From Mesorhizobium sp. B4-1-3 (GTDB lineage Bacteria; Pseudomonadota; Alphaproteobacteria; Rhizobiales; Rhizobiaceae): a DNA stretch of 64,000 nucleotides. Every line of letters begins with the position of its first letter. The stretch's first letter is position 1. Made by a program: the position numbers and the translations under genes. The notes below the pieces were generated by a model. The model was not told the DNA's origin and searched no databases. It saw nothing but the letters and a program-made list of their open reading frames with translations. Where the stretch lies: NCBI RefSeq assembly GCF_006439355.1, contig NZ_VFTG01000007.1, positions 179,298 through 243,297 on the forward strand, in the 5' to 3' direction. This document shows, in pieces, positions 9,197 to 18,770 of this stretch.

Positions 9197-11388
9197 GCGG
9201 CGCCGTTCTTCTTGCGGCGCTTGAACTGGGCAATGCGCTTGGGCGCATGCGATTTCAGCGCGTCGCCCCGTCCGGAGAGGCTCGGATTGGTCATGAAATA
9301 TTCCTGCGCGTTGAACGGTTCCTCGCCCTCTTCCAGCACAACGCGCCGGGAGGTGCCGTCAGCCAATACGTCGAAACTTTGCTGGTTGTCCATGACATTG
9401 CCCAGCATGATCTGGCCAAGCACCTGTTCATGCACAGTCGGATTGGTGATCGGCACCAGGGTCTCGACGCGGCGATCGAGATTGCGCGGCATCATGTCGG
9501 CAGACGAGATGTAGACGATCGCCTCGTCCGAGGGCAGGCCGTGGCCGTTGCCGAAGCAGAAGATACGGCTGTGCTCGAGGAAGCGGCCGACGATCGATTT
9601 GACCCTTATGTTCTCGGAAAGGCCCGGCACCTGCGGTCTCAGGCAGCAGATGCCGCGCACGACGAGGTCGATTTCGACGCCGGCGCGGCTGGCGTCGTAG
9701 AGCGCGTCGATGACGATCGGATCGACCAGCGCGTTCATCTTCATCCAGATGCGGGCCGGCCGGCCCTCGCGCGCATGGGCGACTTCCTCGGCGATATGCC
9801 TCAGGATGCGCTTGCGCAGCGTGAAAGGCGACACGGCAAGGCGCATCTCCTCGGCCGGTTCGGCATAGCCGGTGATGAAGTTGAAGATCTGCGCGACATC
9901 GCGCGCGATGGTCGGATCGGTGGTGAAGAAGGACAAGTCGGTATAGATGCGGGCGGTGACCGGATGATAGTTGCCGGTGCCGAGATGCACATAGTTGCGG
10001 AGCCGGCCGTCCTCGCGGCGCACGATCAAGGACATCTTGGCATGGGTCTTCAGCTCCAGGAAGCCGAACACCACCTGGACGCCGGCGCGTTCGAGGTCGC
10101 GCGCCCAGCGGATGTTGGCCTCCTCGTCGAAGCGCGCCTTGAGCTCGACCAGCGCAGTCACCGACTTGCCGGCCTCGGCGGCGTCGATCAGCGCGCGCAC
10201 GATCGGGCTGTCGTTCGAGGTGCGGTAGAGCGTCTGCTTGATTGCCACCACCTCCGGATCGGCGGCGGCCTGGCGCAGGAACTGCACCACCACGTCGAAG
10301 GACTCGTAGGGGTGGTGGACGATGATGTCCTTCTCGCGGATGGCGGCCAGGCAGTCGCCGCCGTGCTCGCGGATGCGCTCGGGGAAGCGCGGATTATAGG
10401 GCGTGAACTTCAGGTCGTCGCGCGGAATGGCGACGATCTCGGAGATCTGGTTGAGCGCGAGCGGGCCGGTGAGCACGCTGATGCGGCTCGCCGAGACGCC
10501 GAGCTCGCCGGCGACGAAATCGCGCAATTCCGCCGGCATCAGCGTGTCGAATTCGATACGGATCACCGAACCGCGCCGGCGCCGCTTCAGCGCCGTCTCG
10601 AACAGGCGCACGAGATCTTCCGACTCTTCCTCGACCTCGATATCGCTGTCGCGGATGATGCGGAACGTGCCCGAGCCCTTGACCTCATAGCCAGGGAAAA
10701 GCTTGCCGATATAGAGGCCGACCGCTTCCTCCAGAGGGATGAAGCGGACATGATGCTTGCGATCGGGCAGCCGGATGAAACGCCTGAGCGCCACCGGCAG
10801 GCGCAAGAGCGCGCTCATCTCCTCGCCATTCTTCCGATGGCGCAGTTGCAACGCAATAGAAAAACCGAGATTGGGAATGAACGGGAACGGATGCGCCGGG
10901 TCGATCGACAGCGGCGTCAGGACCGGGAAAACCTGCTCCTGGAAATGCTCCTCCAGCCAGGCCTTCTCGTCCTTGGTGAGCGCGTCGCGGGTGATGCTTT
11001 CGATGCCTTCCTTGTTGAGCAAGGTCATCAGCGCCGAGAGGCTCTTCTGCTGGTCTTCCTGCAGGCGCTCGACCTCGCGCAGCAATTGCTCGAGCTGCTG
11101 CTCGGGGGTGCGGCCGTCCGGGCTCTTCAGCACGATGCCCTCGCGCACCTGGCCGGCGAGACCGGCGACGCGCACCATGAAGAATTCATCGAGATTGGCG
11201 GCCGAGATCGACAGGAAGCGGACGCGTTCGAGCAGCGGATGATGCTCGTTCAGCGATTCCTCCAGCACGCGGCGGTTGAATTGCAGCCAGGAGAACTCAC
11301 GGTTGACGAAACGGTCGGGATTGCCGCCGTCCGGGCTTGCCGCCTCGACGGTGATGAACTCGCTCTGCACAGGCTTCAGTTCGTTCAT
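9193..11388 (-). CDS. ppk: Polyphosphate kinase 1
   Basis: A 731-residue PPK1 that polymerises ATP gamma-phosphate into polyphosphate. Visible are the N-terminal domain ([16 protein letters not shown]), the [14 protein letters not shown] block, the autophosphorylated His region [17 protein letters not shown], and the second conserved His in [13 protein letters not shown]. The start at 11388 is preceded by GAGCGGGAACC. It forms a two-gene operon with ppx and has an 18-bp palindrome about 75 bp upstream. Confidence 0.95.
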   Translation of the reverse strand: MNELKPVQSEFITVEAASPDGGNPDRFVNREFSWLQFNRRVLEESLNEHHPLLERVRFLSISAANLDEFFMVRVAGLAGQVREGIVLKSPDGRTPEQQLEQLLREVERLQEDQQKSLSALMTLLNKEGIESITRDALTKDEKAWLEEHFQEQVFPVLTPLSIDPAHPFPFIPNLGFSIALQLRHRKNGEEMSALLRLPVALRRFIRLPDRKHHVRFIPLEEAVGLYIGKLFPGYEVKGSGTFRIIRDSDIEVEEESEDLVRLFETALKRRRRGSVIRIEFDTLMPAELRDFVAGELGVSASRISVLTGPLALNQISEIVAIPRDDLKFTPYNPRFPERIREHGGDCLAAIREKDIIVHHPYESFDVVVQFLRQAAADPEVVAIKQTLYRTSNDSPIVRALIDAAEAGKSVTALVELKARFDEEANIRWARDLERAGVQVVFGFLELKTHAKMSLIVRREDGRLRNYVHLGTGNYHPVTARIYTDLSFFTTDPTIARDVAQIFNFITGYAEPAEEMRLAVSPFTLRKRILRHIAEEVAHAREGRPARIWMKMNALVDPIVIDALYDASRAGVEIDLVVRGICCLRPQVPGLSENIRVKSIVGRFLEHSRIFCFGNGHGLPSDEAIVYISSADMMPRNLDRRVETLVPITNPTVHEQVLGQIMLGNVMDNQQSFDVLADGTSRRVVLEEGEEPFNAQEYFMTNPSLSGRGDALKSHAPKRIAQFKRRKKNGAA

Positions 11389-11462
11389 GGTTCCCGCTCT
11401 TGCCCGCTACCGTCCCCTGGAGCGCCGCATATTGCCGTTCGGCGACGCTCTAACATGTCTTT

Positions 11463-11480
11463 GTGACGCATGATCGTCAC
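11463..11480. promoter_or_regulatory. 18-bp palindrome upstream of ppk
   Basis: GTGACG (11463-11468) and CGTCAC (11475-11480) around CATGAT form a perfect interrupted palindrome in the region between ppk (minus) and the zinc-finger gene (plus). It could be a dimer-binding site; it does not match a Pho box or a canonical CRP spacing. Confidence 0.4.
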
Positions 11481-11638
11481 GGAATCGCTCGGCGCCCGGC
11501 CTCATGCGTTTAACCGGCTCAACTTATCCTCTGACAGGCTTTTGCGACAGTTTGATTTCATCGATCTTGCAAACTGGTCTGTTATGCTCCAGATGCAGGC
11601 TGGTCACACCCACTGGCCGAACCCGATTGGAGACGACG

Positions 11639-11884
11639 ATGGCAGGCGGCAGCATTCCCCACTTCCAGAACGACGCGGGCCATCCGGTCATCGAGATCGG
11701 CGTCAAGGAATTCATGTGCACCGGCGCCAACCCGCCTTTCGACCATCCGCATGTGTTCCTCGACATGGGCGACGACAATGAGAAGGTCTGCCCCTACTGC
11801 TCGACACTCTACCGCTATTCGCCATCGCTGAAGGCGACGGAAACGCAGCCGGCCGGGTGCCTCTATGTCGACCAGGCCGCCTGA
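11639..11884 (+). CDS. Zinc-finger domain protein (zf-CHCC, NDUFS6-like)
   Basis: An 81-residue protein with one Cys (EFMCTG), one His (DHPHVFLDM) and a CPYC pair, the zf-CHCC pattern found in alphaproteobacterial homologues of the mitochondrial complex I subunit NDUFS6. It is therefore probably a zinc-binding accessory subunit or assembly factor of NADH dehydrogenase; this is a family inference. The ATG at 11639 follows TTGGAGACGACG. The downstream monooxygenase gene starts 15 bases after its stop. Confidence 0.85.
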   Translation: MAGGSIPHFQNDAGHPVIEIGVKEFMCTGANPPFDHPHVFLDMGDDNEKVCPYCSTLYRYSPSLKATETQPAGCLYVDQAA

Positions 11885-11899
11885 TCGCCCTTTTCAACC

Positions 11900-13132
11900 A
11901 TGACTGAAACACGGTCCCGGCAGATCGTCATCGCCGGGGCTGGCATTGCCGGGCTGACGGCGGCGCTTGCCTTTGCCGACCGTGGCTTCCCGGTAAGACT
12001 GTTCGAGCAGGCCAGGCAACTCGAAGCAGCCGGCGCCGGCCTCCAGCTTTCCCCCAACGCGACCCGCATCCTGCGCCGGCTCGGTGTGCTCGATCGCCTG
12101 CTGCCCAATGCGGTCCGGCCGCAAGCGGTGGTGCTGAAGGACGCAGGGAGCCTGCGCGAACTGGCGCGCGTGCCGCTTGGGGAAGCCGCGGAAAGGCGCT
12201 GGGGCGCGCCCTATCTCGTGGCGCACCGAGCCGACCTGCAAGCGGCGCTGATGACGGCAGTGGCGCTGCGGCCGGACATCGAGATCATCACCGGCGCGCG
12301 CGTGACCGGCATCGCCGTCGGCCCCCAGAGCGTGACCGCGGCAGTCGAGATCGACGGCAAAGCGACGAATGCCGCGGGCGGCCTGCTGGTCGCAGCCGAC
12401 GGCGTTTGGTCCTCGGTTCGCGCCGGACTTGCCCGGACGGCCGGCTTTGCAGCAAGCCGCTTTTCCGGCGAGATCGCCTGGCGCGCGACGGTCCCGGCGG
12501 AAGGCGCCGCCGGCCAGACCTTCATGCAAATCGGCGCTACCGACTGCGTCACCACCTTCCTGCATGCCGGCTTCCACATGGTCGCCTATCCGGTGAGCAA
12601 GGGCAGCGCCTTCAACCTTGCCGCCTTCAACAGGGGCGAGCGCATCGCCGAAGGCTGGTCCGGCCATGCCGACCCCGCCATTCTTTCGGCCGCCATGCGA
12701 GGCACGGCGGCAACATTGGCGAAGCTGGCGGCGCTTGCCGGGCCATGGACCGCCTTCCCCATCCACACGGTCGCGCAGCGGCGCTGGACAATGCCGGAAG
12801 GCATCGCACTGATCGGCGACGCCGCGCATGCCATGACGCCGTTCGCGGCGCAGGGCGCAGCCATGGGGATAGAGGACGCCTCGACGCTCGCCGCTCTGAT
12901 CGCCGATTTTCCGGGCGATCCGGCCCAAGGCCTTGCCATTTGGGAAAATCTCAGACGGCCGCGCGTCGAAAGGGTCCTAAAACGCGGCGCGCTGAACCGG
13001 TTGGCCTGGCACGCCCGGGGACCGGTAGCGATTGCCCGGAATCTCGTGCTAGCGACGAGGCCGGCGGAGAAGCTCGCGGCAGACCTGGACTGGCTCTATG
13101 GGTGGGAGCAGCGGAAGGTGGTGCGGCGGTAG
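11900..13132 (+). CDS. FAD-dependent monooxygenase
   Basis: A 410-residue class A flavoprotein hydroxylase. It shows the N-terminal dinucleotide motif IVIAGAGIAGLTAALAFADRG (within residues 8-30), the GLLVAADGVWSSVR segment (the DG motif) near residue 165, and the second FAD motif IALIGDAAHAMTPFAAQG near residue 305. Such enzymes (salicylate hydroxylase/UbiH-like) hydroxylate aromatic substrates with NAD(P)H and oxygen. No Shine-Dalgarno is obvious; it may be co-transcribed with the zinc-protein gene 15 bp upstream. The substrate is unknown. Confidence 0.88.
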   Translation: MTETRSRQIVIAGAGIAGLTAALAFADRGFPVRLFEQARQLEAAGAGLQLSPNATRILRRLGVLDRLLPNAVRPQAVVLKDAGSLRELARVPLGEAAERRWGAPYLVAHRADLQAALMTAVALRPDIEIITGARVTGIAVGPQSVTAAVEIDGKATNAAGGLLVAADGVWSSVRAGLARTAGFAASRFSGEIAWRATVPAEGAAGQTFMQIGATDCVTTFLHAGFHMVAYPVSKGSAFNLAAFNRGERIAEGWSGHADPAILSAAMRGTAATLAKLAALAGPWTAFPIHTVAQRRWTMPEGIALIGDAAHAMTPFAAQGAAMGIEDASTLAALIADFPGDPAQGLAIWENLRRPRVERVLKRGALNRLAWHARGPVAIARNLVLATRPAEKLAADLDWLYGWEQRKVVRR

Positions 13133-13200
13133 GGTATCGTCGCCGAACGGCTGACCAGATAAGTCGGCGGAACGCAGCGTTTGCAAGTTCTCATCAGCCC

Positions 13201-13893
13201 TCAATCATACAACCTCAGCGACCACCACAGCGATACAGGGAGCGGATTCCACCATCCCGTGCGGATGCCGGCCACGCGCAATCCCGCCGCCGTCCAGGTG
13301 TTGCAGCCGACCAGCGCGTTGAAATGGCCCTTGGCTTCGTAGAAACGGTCGTAGGTCGAGTACCCGGCATCCTCGATGGCCACAGGCCCACCCGTGCCCC
13401 GCTGGAAGCTTGCGGCGATATAGTCGAGTAGCGCTGCAAAGTGCGCCTCGTCGATATCGAAGCCGGCGACGTCCGGGTGCGGCTCCTTGATTGCTCCGGC
13501 AACATCGACATGTATCACCGAGGCGTCCAGCGTCAGCGCCTTCAGCACTGGCCCGGCCTTCAGTTGCGACCATGTGGGAGTCTCCAGATAGAAGGCGCGG
13601 CCACCCCAGCCGAGGACGATATAGCGCGCCTCCGCGGCCTCGATCGGAAGGCCGGCATCGGCGAGGAAAGCAAACCGCCGGCGCACACCGTCGTCGAGGG
13701 GCACGGCGATATCGGTGTGGATCGGATTCTTCAGCACAAGGATGTGCCGCGTCCCCTCGCCTTCGGCCATCGCCGCGGGCCAGAGCGGGCGCGGCACCAC
13801 CGTGCCGAGCGCGGCGGCAAGAAGCAACGCGACAACCAGCATCGCCAGGAAACGCCAGAGCTTTCTCAACAAGGTGCGGCGGTCCCGTTCCAT
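13201..13893 (-). CDS. DUF2459 (TIGR02117-like) membrane-anchored protein
   Basis: A 230-residue protein with one N-terminal membrane helix (WRFLAMLVVALLLAAALGT) and a mostly periplasmic domain. Motifs such as NPIHTDIAVP, RYIVLGWGGRAFYLETPTW, and NTWTAAGLRVAGI are those of the DUF2459 family, thought to be thiol-protease/amidase-like with a conserved His and Cys; the Cys is in VGCNTW. The ATG at 13893 was chosen because the longer frame runs into the terminator of the aap operon. Confidence 0.75.
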   Translation of the reverse strand: MERDRRTLLRKLWRFLAMLVVALLLAAALGTVVPRPLWPAAMAEGEGTRHILVLKNPIHTDIAVPLDDGVRRRFAFLADAGLPIEAAEARYIVLGWGGRAFYLETPTWSQLKAGPVLKALTLDASVIHVDVAGAIKEPHPDVAGFDIDEAHFAALLDYIAASFQRGTGGPVAIEDAGYSTYDRFYEAKGHFNALVGCNTWTAAGLRVAGIRTGWWNPLPVSLWWSLRLYD

Positions 13894-13921
13894 CGAGCCA
13901 ACTCTCAGCGCCAGATAACAA

Positions 13922-13950
13922 AAAGCCCGGCCGTTTCGCGGCCGGGCTTT
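13922..13950 (-). terminator. Rho-independent terminator of the aap operon
   Basis: A 12-bp stem, AAAGCCCGGCCG with CGGCCGGGCTTT, and a 5-base loop. Read on the minus strand it is followed by a run of T, just after the aapP stop. Confidence 0.85.
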
Positions 13951-13969
13951 CGAATTGGTGTCAGATCGC

Positions 13970-14773
13970 TCAGTGCAGGATCTGCGACAGGAACAGCTTC
14001 GTACGCTCATGGCGCGGATGATCGAAGAACTCGGCCGGCGTGTTCTGCTCGACGATCTGGCCCTGATCCATGAAGATCACCCGGTTGGCGACCTTGCGGG
14101 CAAAGCCCATCTCGTGGGTGACGCACAGCATGGTCATGCCCTCCTCGGCAAGGCCAACCATCGTCTCCAGCACTTCCTTGATCATTTCGGGATCGAGCGC
14201 CGAGGTCGGTTCGTCGAACAGCATGATGCGCGGATTCATGCAGAGCGAACGGGCGATCGCCACGCGCTGCTGCTGGCCGCCGGAGAGCTGTCCCGGATAT
14301 TTGTTGGCCTGTTCCGGGATCTTGACGCGCTTGAGGAAATGCATGGCGATCTCCTCGGCCTGTTTCTTCGGCATCTTGCGCACCCAGATCGGCGCCAGCG
14401 TGCAGTTCTCCAGGATGGTGAGATGCGGGAACAGATTGAAGTGCTGGAAGACCATGCCGACCTCGCGGCGCACCTCGTCGATCTTCTTCAGATCGTTCGT
14501 GAGTTCCTTGCCGTCGACGATGATCTTGCCCTTCTGGTGCTCCTCCAGCCGGTTGATGCAGCGGATCATGGTCGACTTGCCCGAGCCGGACGGACCGCAG
14601 ATGACGATGCGCTCGCCGCGCATCACCTTGAGGTTGATATCCTTCAGCACATGGAACTCGCCGTACCATTTGTGCATGCCGACGATGTCGATGGCGACAT
14701 CGGTGGTGGAGATGTGCATCTTGGCGGCGTTGACCTTGATTTCTTCCGCGCTGACGGCGTTTTCGGTGGCCAT
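13970..14773 (-). CDS. aapP: General L-amino acid ABC transporter ATP-binding protein
   Basis: A 267-residue ATPase. Walker [10 protein letters not shown] is at residues 60-68, the Q-loop in [11 protein letters not shown] near 110, the LSGGQQQR signature at 163-170, and Walker [12 protein letters not shown] near 185-195; the switch His lies in CVTHEMGFA. The ATG at 14773 follows AAGGGGAACC. It is the last gene of aapJQMP and energises uptake of a broad range of L-amino acids at the inner membrane. Confidence 0.95.
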   Translation of the reverse strand: MATENAVSAEEIKVNAAKMHISTTDVAIDIVGMHKWYGEFHVLKDINLKVMRGERIVICGPSGSGKSTMIRCINRLEEHQKGKIIVDGKELTNDLKKIDEVRREVGMVFQHFNLFPHLTILENCTLAPIWVRKMPKKQAEEIAMHFLKRVKIPEQANKYPGQLSGGQQQRVAIARSLCMNPRIMLFDEPTSALDPEMIKEVLETMVGLAEEGMTMLCVTHEMGFARKVANRVIFMDQGQIVEQNTPAEFFDHPRHERTKLFLSQILH

Positions 14774-14849
14774 GGCAGGTTCCCCTTTTATCGTTTGACT
14801 TGATGCAGTCGTTATCCCCAAACCGCTACACGCTTTTGGGGGACATACA

Positions 14850-16007
14850 TCAGCGTTTGTAGCCGGTGTCGAGCCGGCGTTCGGTGTACATTGAATAGCG
14901 CGACATGCCGAAGCAGAACAGCCAGAATACGAAGGCGGCAAAGATCAGGCCGGACTTCGCGGTCTGCGGGGTCGCCCAGTTGGCATCGGCAAAATTCTGC
15001 TTCACCACGCCAAGCAGGTCGAACATCGAGATGATGAGCACCAGGCTGGTGTCCTTGAACATGCCGATAAATGTGTTGACGATGCCGGGGATGACCAGCT
15101 TCAGCGCCTGCGGCAGGACGATCAGCCCCATCTTCTGCCAGTAACCGAGGCCGAGCGAGTCGGCGCCTTCATATTGGCCCTTGGGGATTGCCTGGAGGCC
15201 GCCACGGATCACCTCGGCCATATAGGCGGCGGCAAACAGCGACACGCCGATCAAGGCTCGCAGGTATTTGTCGAAGGTGACGCCTTCCGGCAGGAACAGC
15301 GGCAGCATGACGCTGGCGAAGAACAGCACGGTGATCAATGGAATGCCGCGCACCATCTCGATGAAGACGACGCACAGCCATTTGATGATCGGCATCTTCG
15401 AACGGCGGCCGAGCGCCAGCACGATGCCCATCGGCAGCGACACGGCAATGCCGACGAAGGAGAGGCTGAGGGTAATCAACAGGCCGCCCCAGCGCGCGGT
15501 CTCGACATGCGGAAGGCCGAACACGCCACCGACCAGCAGGAAGAAGGAGACGATCGGCAGCGCCACGAACAGCAGGATCGCGTTCAGCCCTTTGCGCGGC
15601 ACGCGCGGGATCAGCATCGGGACAAGCAACGCCACGAACAGGATGGCGACCAGGATCGGCCGCCAGCGCTCTTCAACGGGATAAGTGCCGAACATGAACT
15701 GGCCGAATTTGGCGTTGACAAAGGCCCAGCAGGCGCCGGTCCATCCATCGGGCTGGATGCCGCCTTGCGCGGCCGTTGTGCAGACCGTGCGGTCCGGCCC
15801 GCTCCATTGGGCGTTGATGAAGGCCCAGTTGATAACCTGCGGCACGATCCACAGCACGATGGCGATGCCCAGCACGGTGAGGATGGCGTCGCCGACCGAG
15901 CCGATCAGGTTCTTGCGCACCCAGGCATAGGCGCCGCGTTCGGTAGGCGGCGCCGGCTGCGCCAGCGCCATTTCGGTGCGCACCCAGGACATGTCGTGTT
16001 CCTGCAT
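14850..16007 (-). CDS. aapM: General L-amino acid ABC transporter permease
   Basis: A 385-residue inner-membrane permease of the HisM/AapM type with about eight membrane segments and the EAA-like loop [24 protein letters not shown] long N-terminal and periplasmic extension (about 120 residues before the permease core) is typical of AapM. It starts four bases after the aapQ stop, with GGAGAG upstream; an alternative ATG lies 15 bases further in. Confidence 0.93.
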   Translation of the reverse strand: MQEHDMSWVRTEMALAQPAPPTERGAYAWVRKNLIGSVGDAILTVLGIAIVLWIVPQVINWAFINAQWSGPDRTVCTTAAQGGIQPDGWTGACWAFVNAKFGQFMFGTYPVEERWRPILVAILFVALLVPMLIPRVPRKGLNAILLFVALPIVSFFLLVGGVFGLPHVETARWGGLLITLSLSFVGIAVSLPMGIVLALGRRSKMPIIKWLCVVFIEMVRGIPLITVLFFASVMLPLFLPEGVTFDKYLRALIGVSLFAAAYMAEVIRGGLQAIPKGQYEGADSLGLGYWQKMGLIVLPQALKLVIPGIVNTFIGMFKDTSLVLIISMFDLLGVVKQNFADANWATPQTAKSGLIFAAFVFWLFCFGMSRYSMYTERRLDTGYKR

Positions 16008-16011
16008 GGCC

Positions 16012-17199
16012 CTATCTCTCCACCAGCGCCATTCTGGCGTTGACGATGTTCATGACAAAAGACGTCACGAGGCTCAGCACCAAATATGCGATCATCATGA
16101 TGAACACGCCCTCCACCGCTTGTCCGGTCTGGTTCAGCACCGTGCCGGCGGTGGCGGTGAGATCGGGATAGCCGATGGCGATCGCGAGCGAGGAGTTCTT
16201 GGTCAGGTTCAGATATTGGCTGGTCAGCGGTGGAATGACGATGCGCATCGCCTGCGGGATAACCACCAGCCGCAGAATCGGGCCTGAACGCAGGCCTAGC
16301 GCCGCAGCGGCCTCGCTCTGTCCCTTGCTGACGCCCCGGATGCCGGCGCGCACGATCTCGGCGATGAAGGCGGCCGTGTAGAAGGAAAGCGCCAGCAGCA
16401 GCGACAGGAATTCCGGCTTGACCCAGAAGCCGCCGGTCAGGTTGAAGGTCGACTGCTTCGGGAAGTCGAAGGTGAGCGGCATACCGCTGAGCAGGAAGGC
16501 GAGCGCCGGCAGGCCGATAATAAGCGCCACGGAGGTCCAGAACACCGGGAATTGCTGGCCGGTTGCCTTCTGCCGCTGTCGCGCCTTGTGGGCAACGAAC
16601 AAGGCCATGGCAATGGCCAGCAGCAATGCCACGCCGATCAGCCAGGAGCCGTCCCCCCAGACGGCGCGCGGGAAATAGAAGCCGCGCTGGTTGAGGAAGG
16701 AGCCGAAAGGCAGATGGATGCTCTCGCGCGGCGGCGGCAGCACGGCGAGCACGCCGGAATACCAGAAGAAGATGACCAGCAGCGGCGGGATGTTGCGGAA
16801 GATCTCGACATAAACCGTGCAGATCTTGCGGATCAGCCAGTTCTGCGACAGGCGACCGATGCCGATGGTGAAGCCGACGATGGTGGCGAGCACGATACCG
16901 GCGACGGCGACAATGATCGTGTTGAGCAAGCCGACGACCAGCGCGCGGAAATAGGTCGAGTCGGAGGTATAGGCGATCGGCGTGTCGGAAATGTCGAAGC
17001 CGGCCCTACTCCTGAGGAAACCGAAGCCTGACGCGATGTGCAGACGCTGGAGGTTTTCGATGACGTTGTGGACGATCCACCAGATCGAACTGAACAGCAG
17101 GATCACAACCAGCGTCTGAAAGAACAGGCTGCGTATTCTCGGGTCATTGATGAAGGAGCCGCGGCTCGGCTCCTCGCGAAGTATTTCCTGCGAAGCCAT
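16012..17199 (-). CDS. aapQ: General L-amino acid ABC transporter permease
   Basis: A 395-residue membrane permease partner of AapM. The permease core includes [16 protein letters not shown] and the EAA loop [23 protein letters not shown]; a large insertion between the first membrane segments is typical of AapQ. It lies between aapJ and aapM and is separated from aapJ by a strong hairpin, so it is likely expressed at a lower level than the binding protein. Confidence 0.93.
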   Translation of the reverse strand: MASQEILREEPSRGSFINDPRIRSLFFQTLVVILLFSSIWWIVHNVIENLQRLHIASGFGFLRSRAGFDISDTPIAYTSDSTYFRALVVGLLNTIIVAVAGIVLATIVGFTIGIGRLSQNWLIRKICTVYVEIFRNIPPLLVIFFWYSGVLAVLPPPRESIHLPFGSFLNQRGFYFPRAVWGDGSWLIGVALLLAIAMALFVAHKARQRQKATGQQFPVFWTSVALIIGLPALAFLLSGMPLTFDFPKQSTFNLTGGFWVKPEFLSLLLALSFYTAAFIAEIVRAGIRGVSKGQSEAAAALGLRSGPILRLVVIPQAMRIVIPPLTSQYLNLTKNSSLAIAIGYPDLTATAGTVLNQTGQAVEGVFIMMIAYLVLSLVTSFVMNIVNARMALVER

Positions 17200-17222
17200 G
17201 GACCGTCCCCTGGAAAGAGAAA

Positions 17223-17249
17223 CCGGGAGGCAGACGACCTGCCTCCCGG
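17223..17249 (-). terminator. Hairpin (attenuator) between aapJ and aapQ
   Basis: A perfect 11-bp stem, CCGGGAGGCAG with CTGCCTCCCGG, and a 5-base loop. On the minus strand it is followed by a T-rich stretch. Its position after the binding-protein gene fits partial termination or 3' protection that raises AapJ over the membrane components. Confidence 0.75.
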
Positions 17250-17260
17250 ATCACGTTCAA

Positions 17261-18289
17261 TCAGCGGATCGGCGGACCGTACTGCAGGCCGCCCTTGGTC
17301 CACAGCGCGTTGATGCCGCGCGCAATCTTGAGCGGGCTGCCCGAGCCGACATTGCGCTCGAACATTTCGCCGTAGTTGCCCACAGCCTTGATGATGTTGA
17401 CGACCCAGTCGTTGGAGAGGCCGAGATCGGCACCATATTTGCCGTCGGGCTCGGTGCCGAGGATACGCTGGATGTTCGGGTCGGTCGACGTCTTCATCTC
17501 GTCGACATTCGCCTGGGTGATGCCGGCTTCTTCGGCGTTGAGCAGCGCAAAATACGTCCAGCGCGCAATATGCGCCCACTGGTCGTCGCCCTGGCGCACG
17601 GCGGGGCCGAGCGGCTCCTTGGAGATGATCTCGGGCAGCACGACGTGGTCGGCCGGAGAGGACAGCGTCAGGCGGATGCCGTAAAGGCCGGACTGGTCGG
17701 TGGTGTAAGCATCGCAACGGCCTGCGTCGTAGGCGGCGTTGACCTCTTCCAGCTTCTCGAACACGACGGGGTTGTATTCCATCTTGTTCTTCTTGAAGTA
17801 GTCGGCGAGGTTGAGCTCGGTCGTGGTGCCGCTCTGAACGCAGACGGCGGCGCCCGAAAGCTGCAGCGCGGAGTTCACGCCCGGCAGCTTCTTGGCGTTG
17901 ATCATGAAGCCCTGGCCATCGTAATAGGTGATGCCGACGAAATCGAGGCCGAGCGCGCTGTCGCGGTTGCTGGTCCAAGTGGTATTGCGCGACAGGATAT
18001 CGATCTCGCCCGACTGAAGCGCAGTGAACCGTTCCTTGGCGCTGAGCGGCGTGAACTTGACCTTGGTGCCGTCACCGAAGACTGCGGCCGCGACGGCGCG
18101 GCAGAAGTCGGCGTCGATGCCCTTCCACTCGCCCTTGTCGTCCGGTGCCGAGAAGCCGGCTAGGCCGGTCGAAACGCCGCACTGGATAAAGCCCTTCTGC
18201 TTGACAGTGTCGAGCGTGCCGGCCGAAGCGGCGGACGCCATGAACCCGAGCGCGGCGGCGCCAAGGATGCCGATTGCAATGTGTTTCAT
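17261..18289 (-). CDS. aapJ: General L-amino acid ABC transporter substrate-binding protein
   Basis: A 342-residue periplasmic binding protein with a cleavable signal peptide (Lys-His then a hydrophobic core to ASAG near residue 23). Typical family segments are GFIQCGVSTGLAGFSAPD, the DILSRNTTWTSNRD ligand-binding block and QSGTTTELNLADYF. The ATG at 18289 gives a correct signal peptide; the longer frame has no homology. First gene of aapJQMP. Confidence 0.95.
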   Translation of the reverse strand: MKHIAIGILGAAALGFMASAASAGTLDTVKQKGFIQCGVSTGLAGFSAPDDKGEWKGIDADFCRAVAAAVFGDGTKVKFTPLSAKERFTALQSGEIDILSRNTTWTSNRDSALGLDFVGITYYDGQGFMINAKKLPGVNSALQLSGAAVCVQSGTTTELNLADYFKKNKMEYNPVVFEKLEEVNAAYDAGRCDAYTTDQSGLYGIRLTLSSPADHVVLPEIISKEPLGPAVRQGDDQWAHIARWTYFALLNAEEAGITQANVDEMKTSTDPNIQRILGTEPDGKYGADLGLSNDWVVNIIKAVGNYGEMFERNVGSGSPLKIARGINALWTKGGLQYGPPIR

Positions 18290-18770
18290 GACCCACAGAC
18301 CCTTTTCTGTTACAGGCGCCCCTGCTGCCAGGCGACACCTGATCTTTTTTCGTTTGTGAATGCAGCTTCCCACTTCAAGGCCACTCCCGGACCCGCATCG
18401 GTTGCCGATGCACTGCCTCCCATTCACGAAACGCATCGAAGGCGATTATTCCTGTGAGGTCAAGGGAAATGACCGAATTCCGGGAGGTTTGAAAAGCAAT
18501 TGCTGCAAATGCCTGAATTGCGGACAAGAGCGCCATGAAACCGGCGGGCCATGCAAACAAATCAGTCAAGTTGCGCCGTCGCGAATCCATGACCGGGCGG
18601 CAAAATCCGCTTCGGCAATAGCGCTGCTTTATTGGGCGCGCACGCTGTTGGATTGGCCTAGCGGAAGACCGGCCTTTGGCGGTCCGCCGCAGTTGCGCGG
18701 GCTTTGCCGCCGCTTTATGGCTGGTCCCCTGACATCATTCGACCCTACATCAATTGGCTGGCGACGAACC
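18290..18770. other. Intergenic region between aapJ and the metC-like gene
   Basis: About 480 bp without a convincing gene. It must contain the divergent promoters of aapJ and of the lyase gene. I see no clear -35/-10 pair, riboswitch or repeat. An open frame runs into the lyase from upstream but lacks coding character. Confidence 0.5.

Noticed and set aside
7970..9514. Open frame of about 510 codons antisense to ppx
   Set aside because: No recognisable motif and a composition typical of antisense high-GC frames; ppx is well supported.
9247..11466. Open frame of over 700 codons antisense to ppk
   Set aside because: It mirrors ppk codon for codon, has Arg/Asp/Leu-skewed composition and no family motifs; it is a shadow caused by high GC.
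11894..12928. Open frame antisense to the FAD monooxygenase
   Set aside because: The flavoprotein motifs on the plus strand are unambiguous; the antisense product has none.
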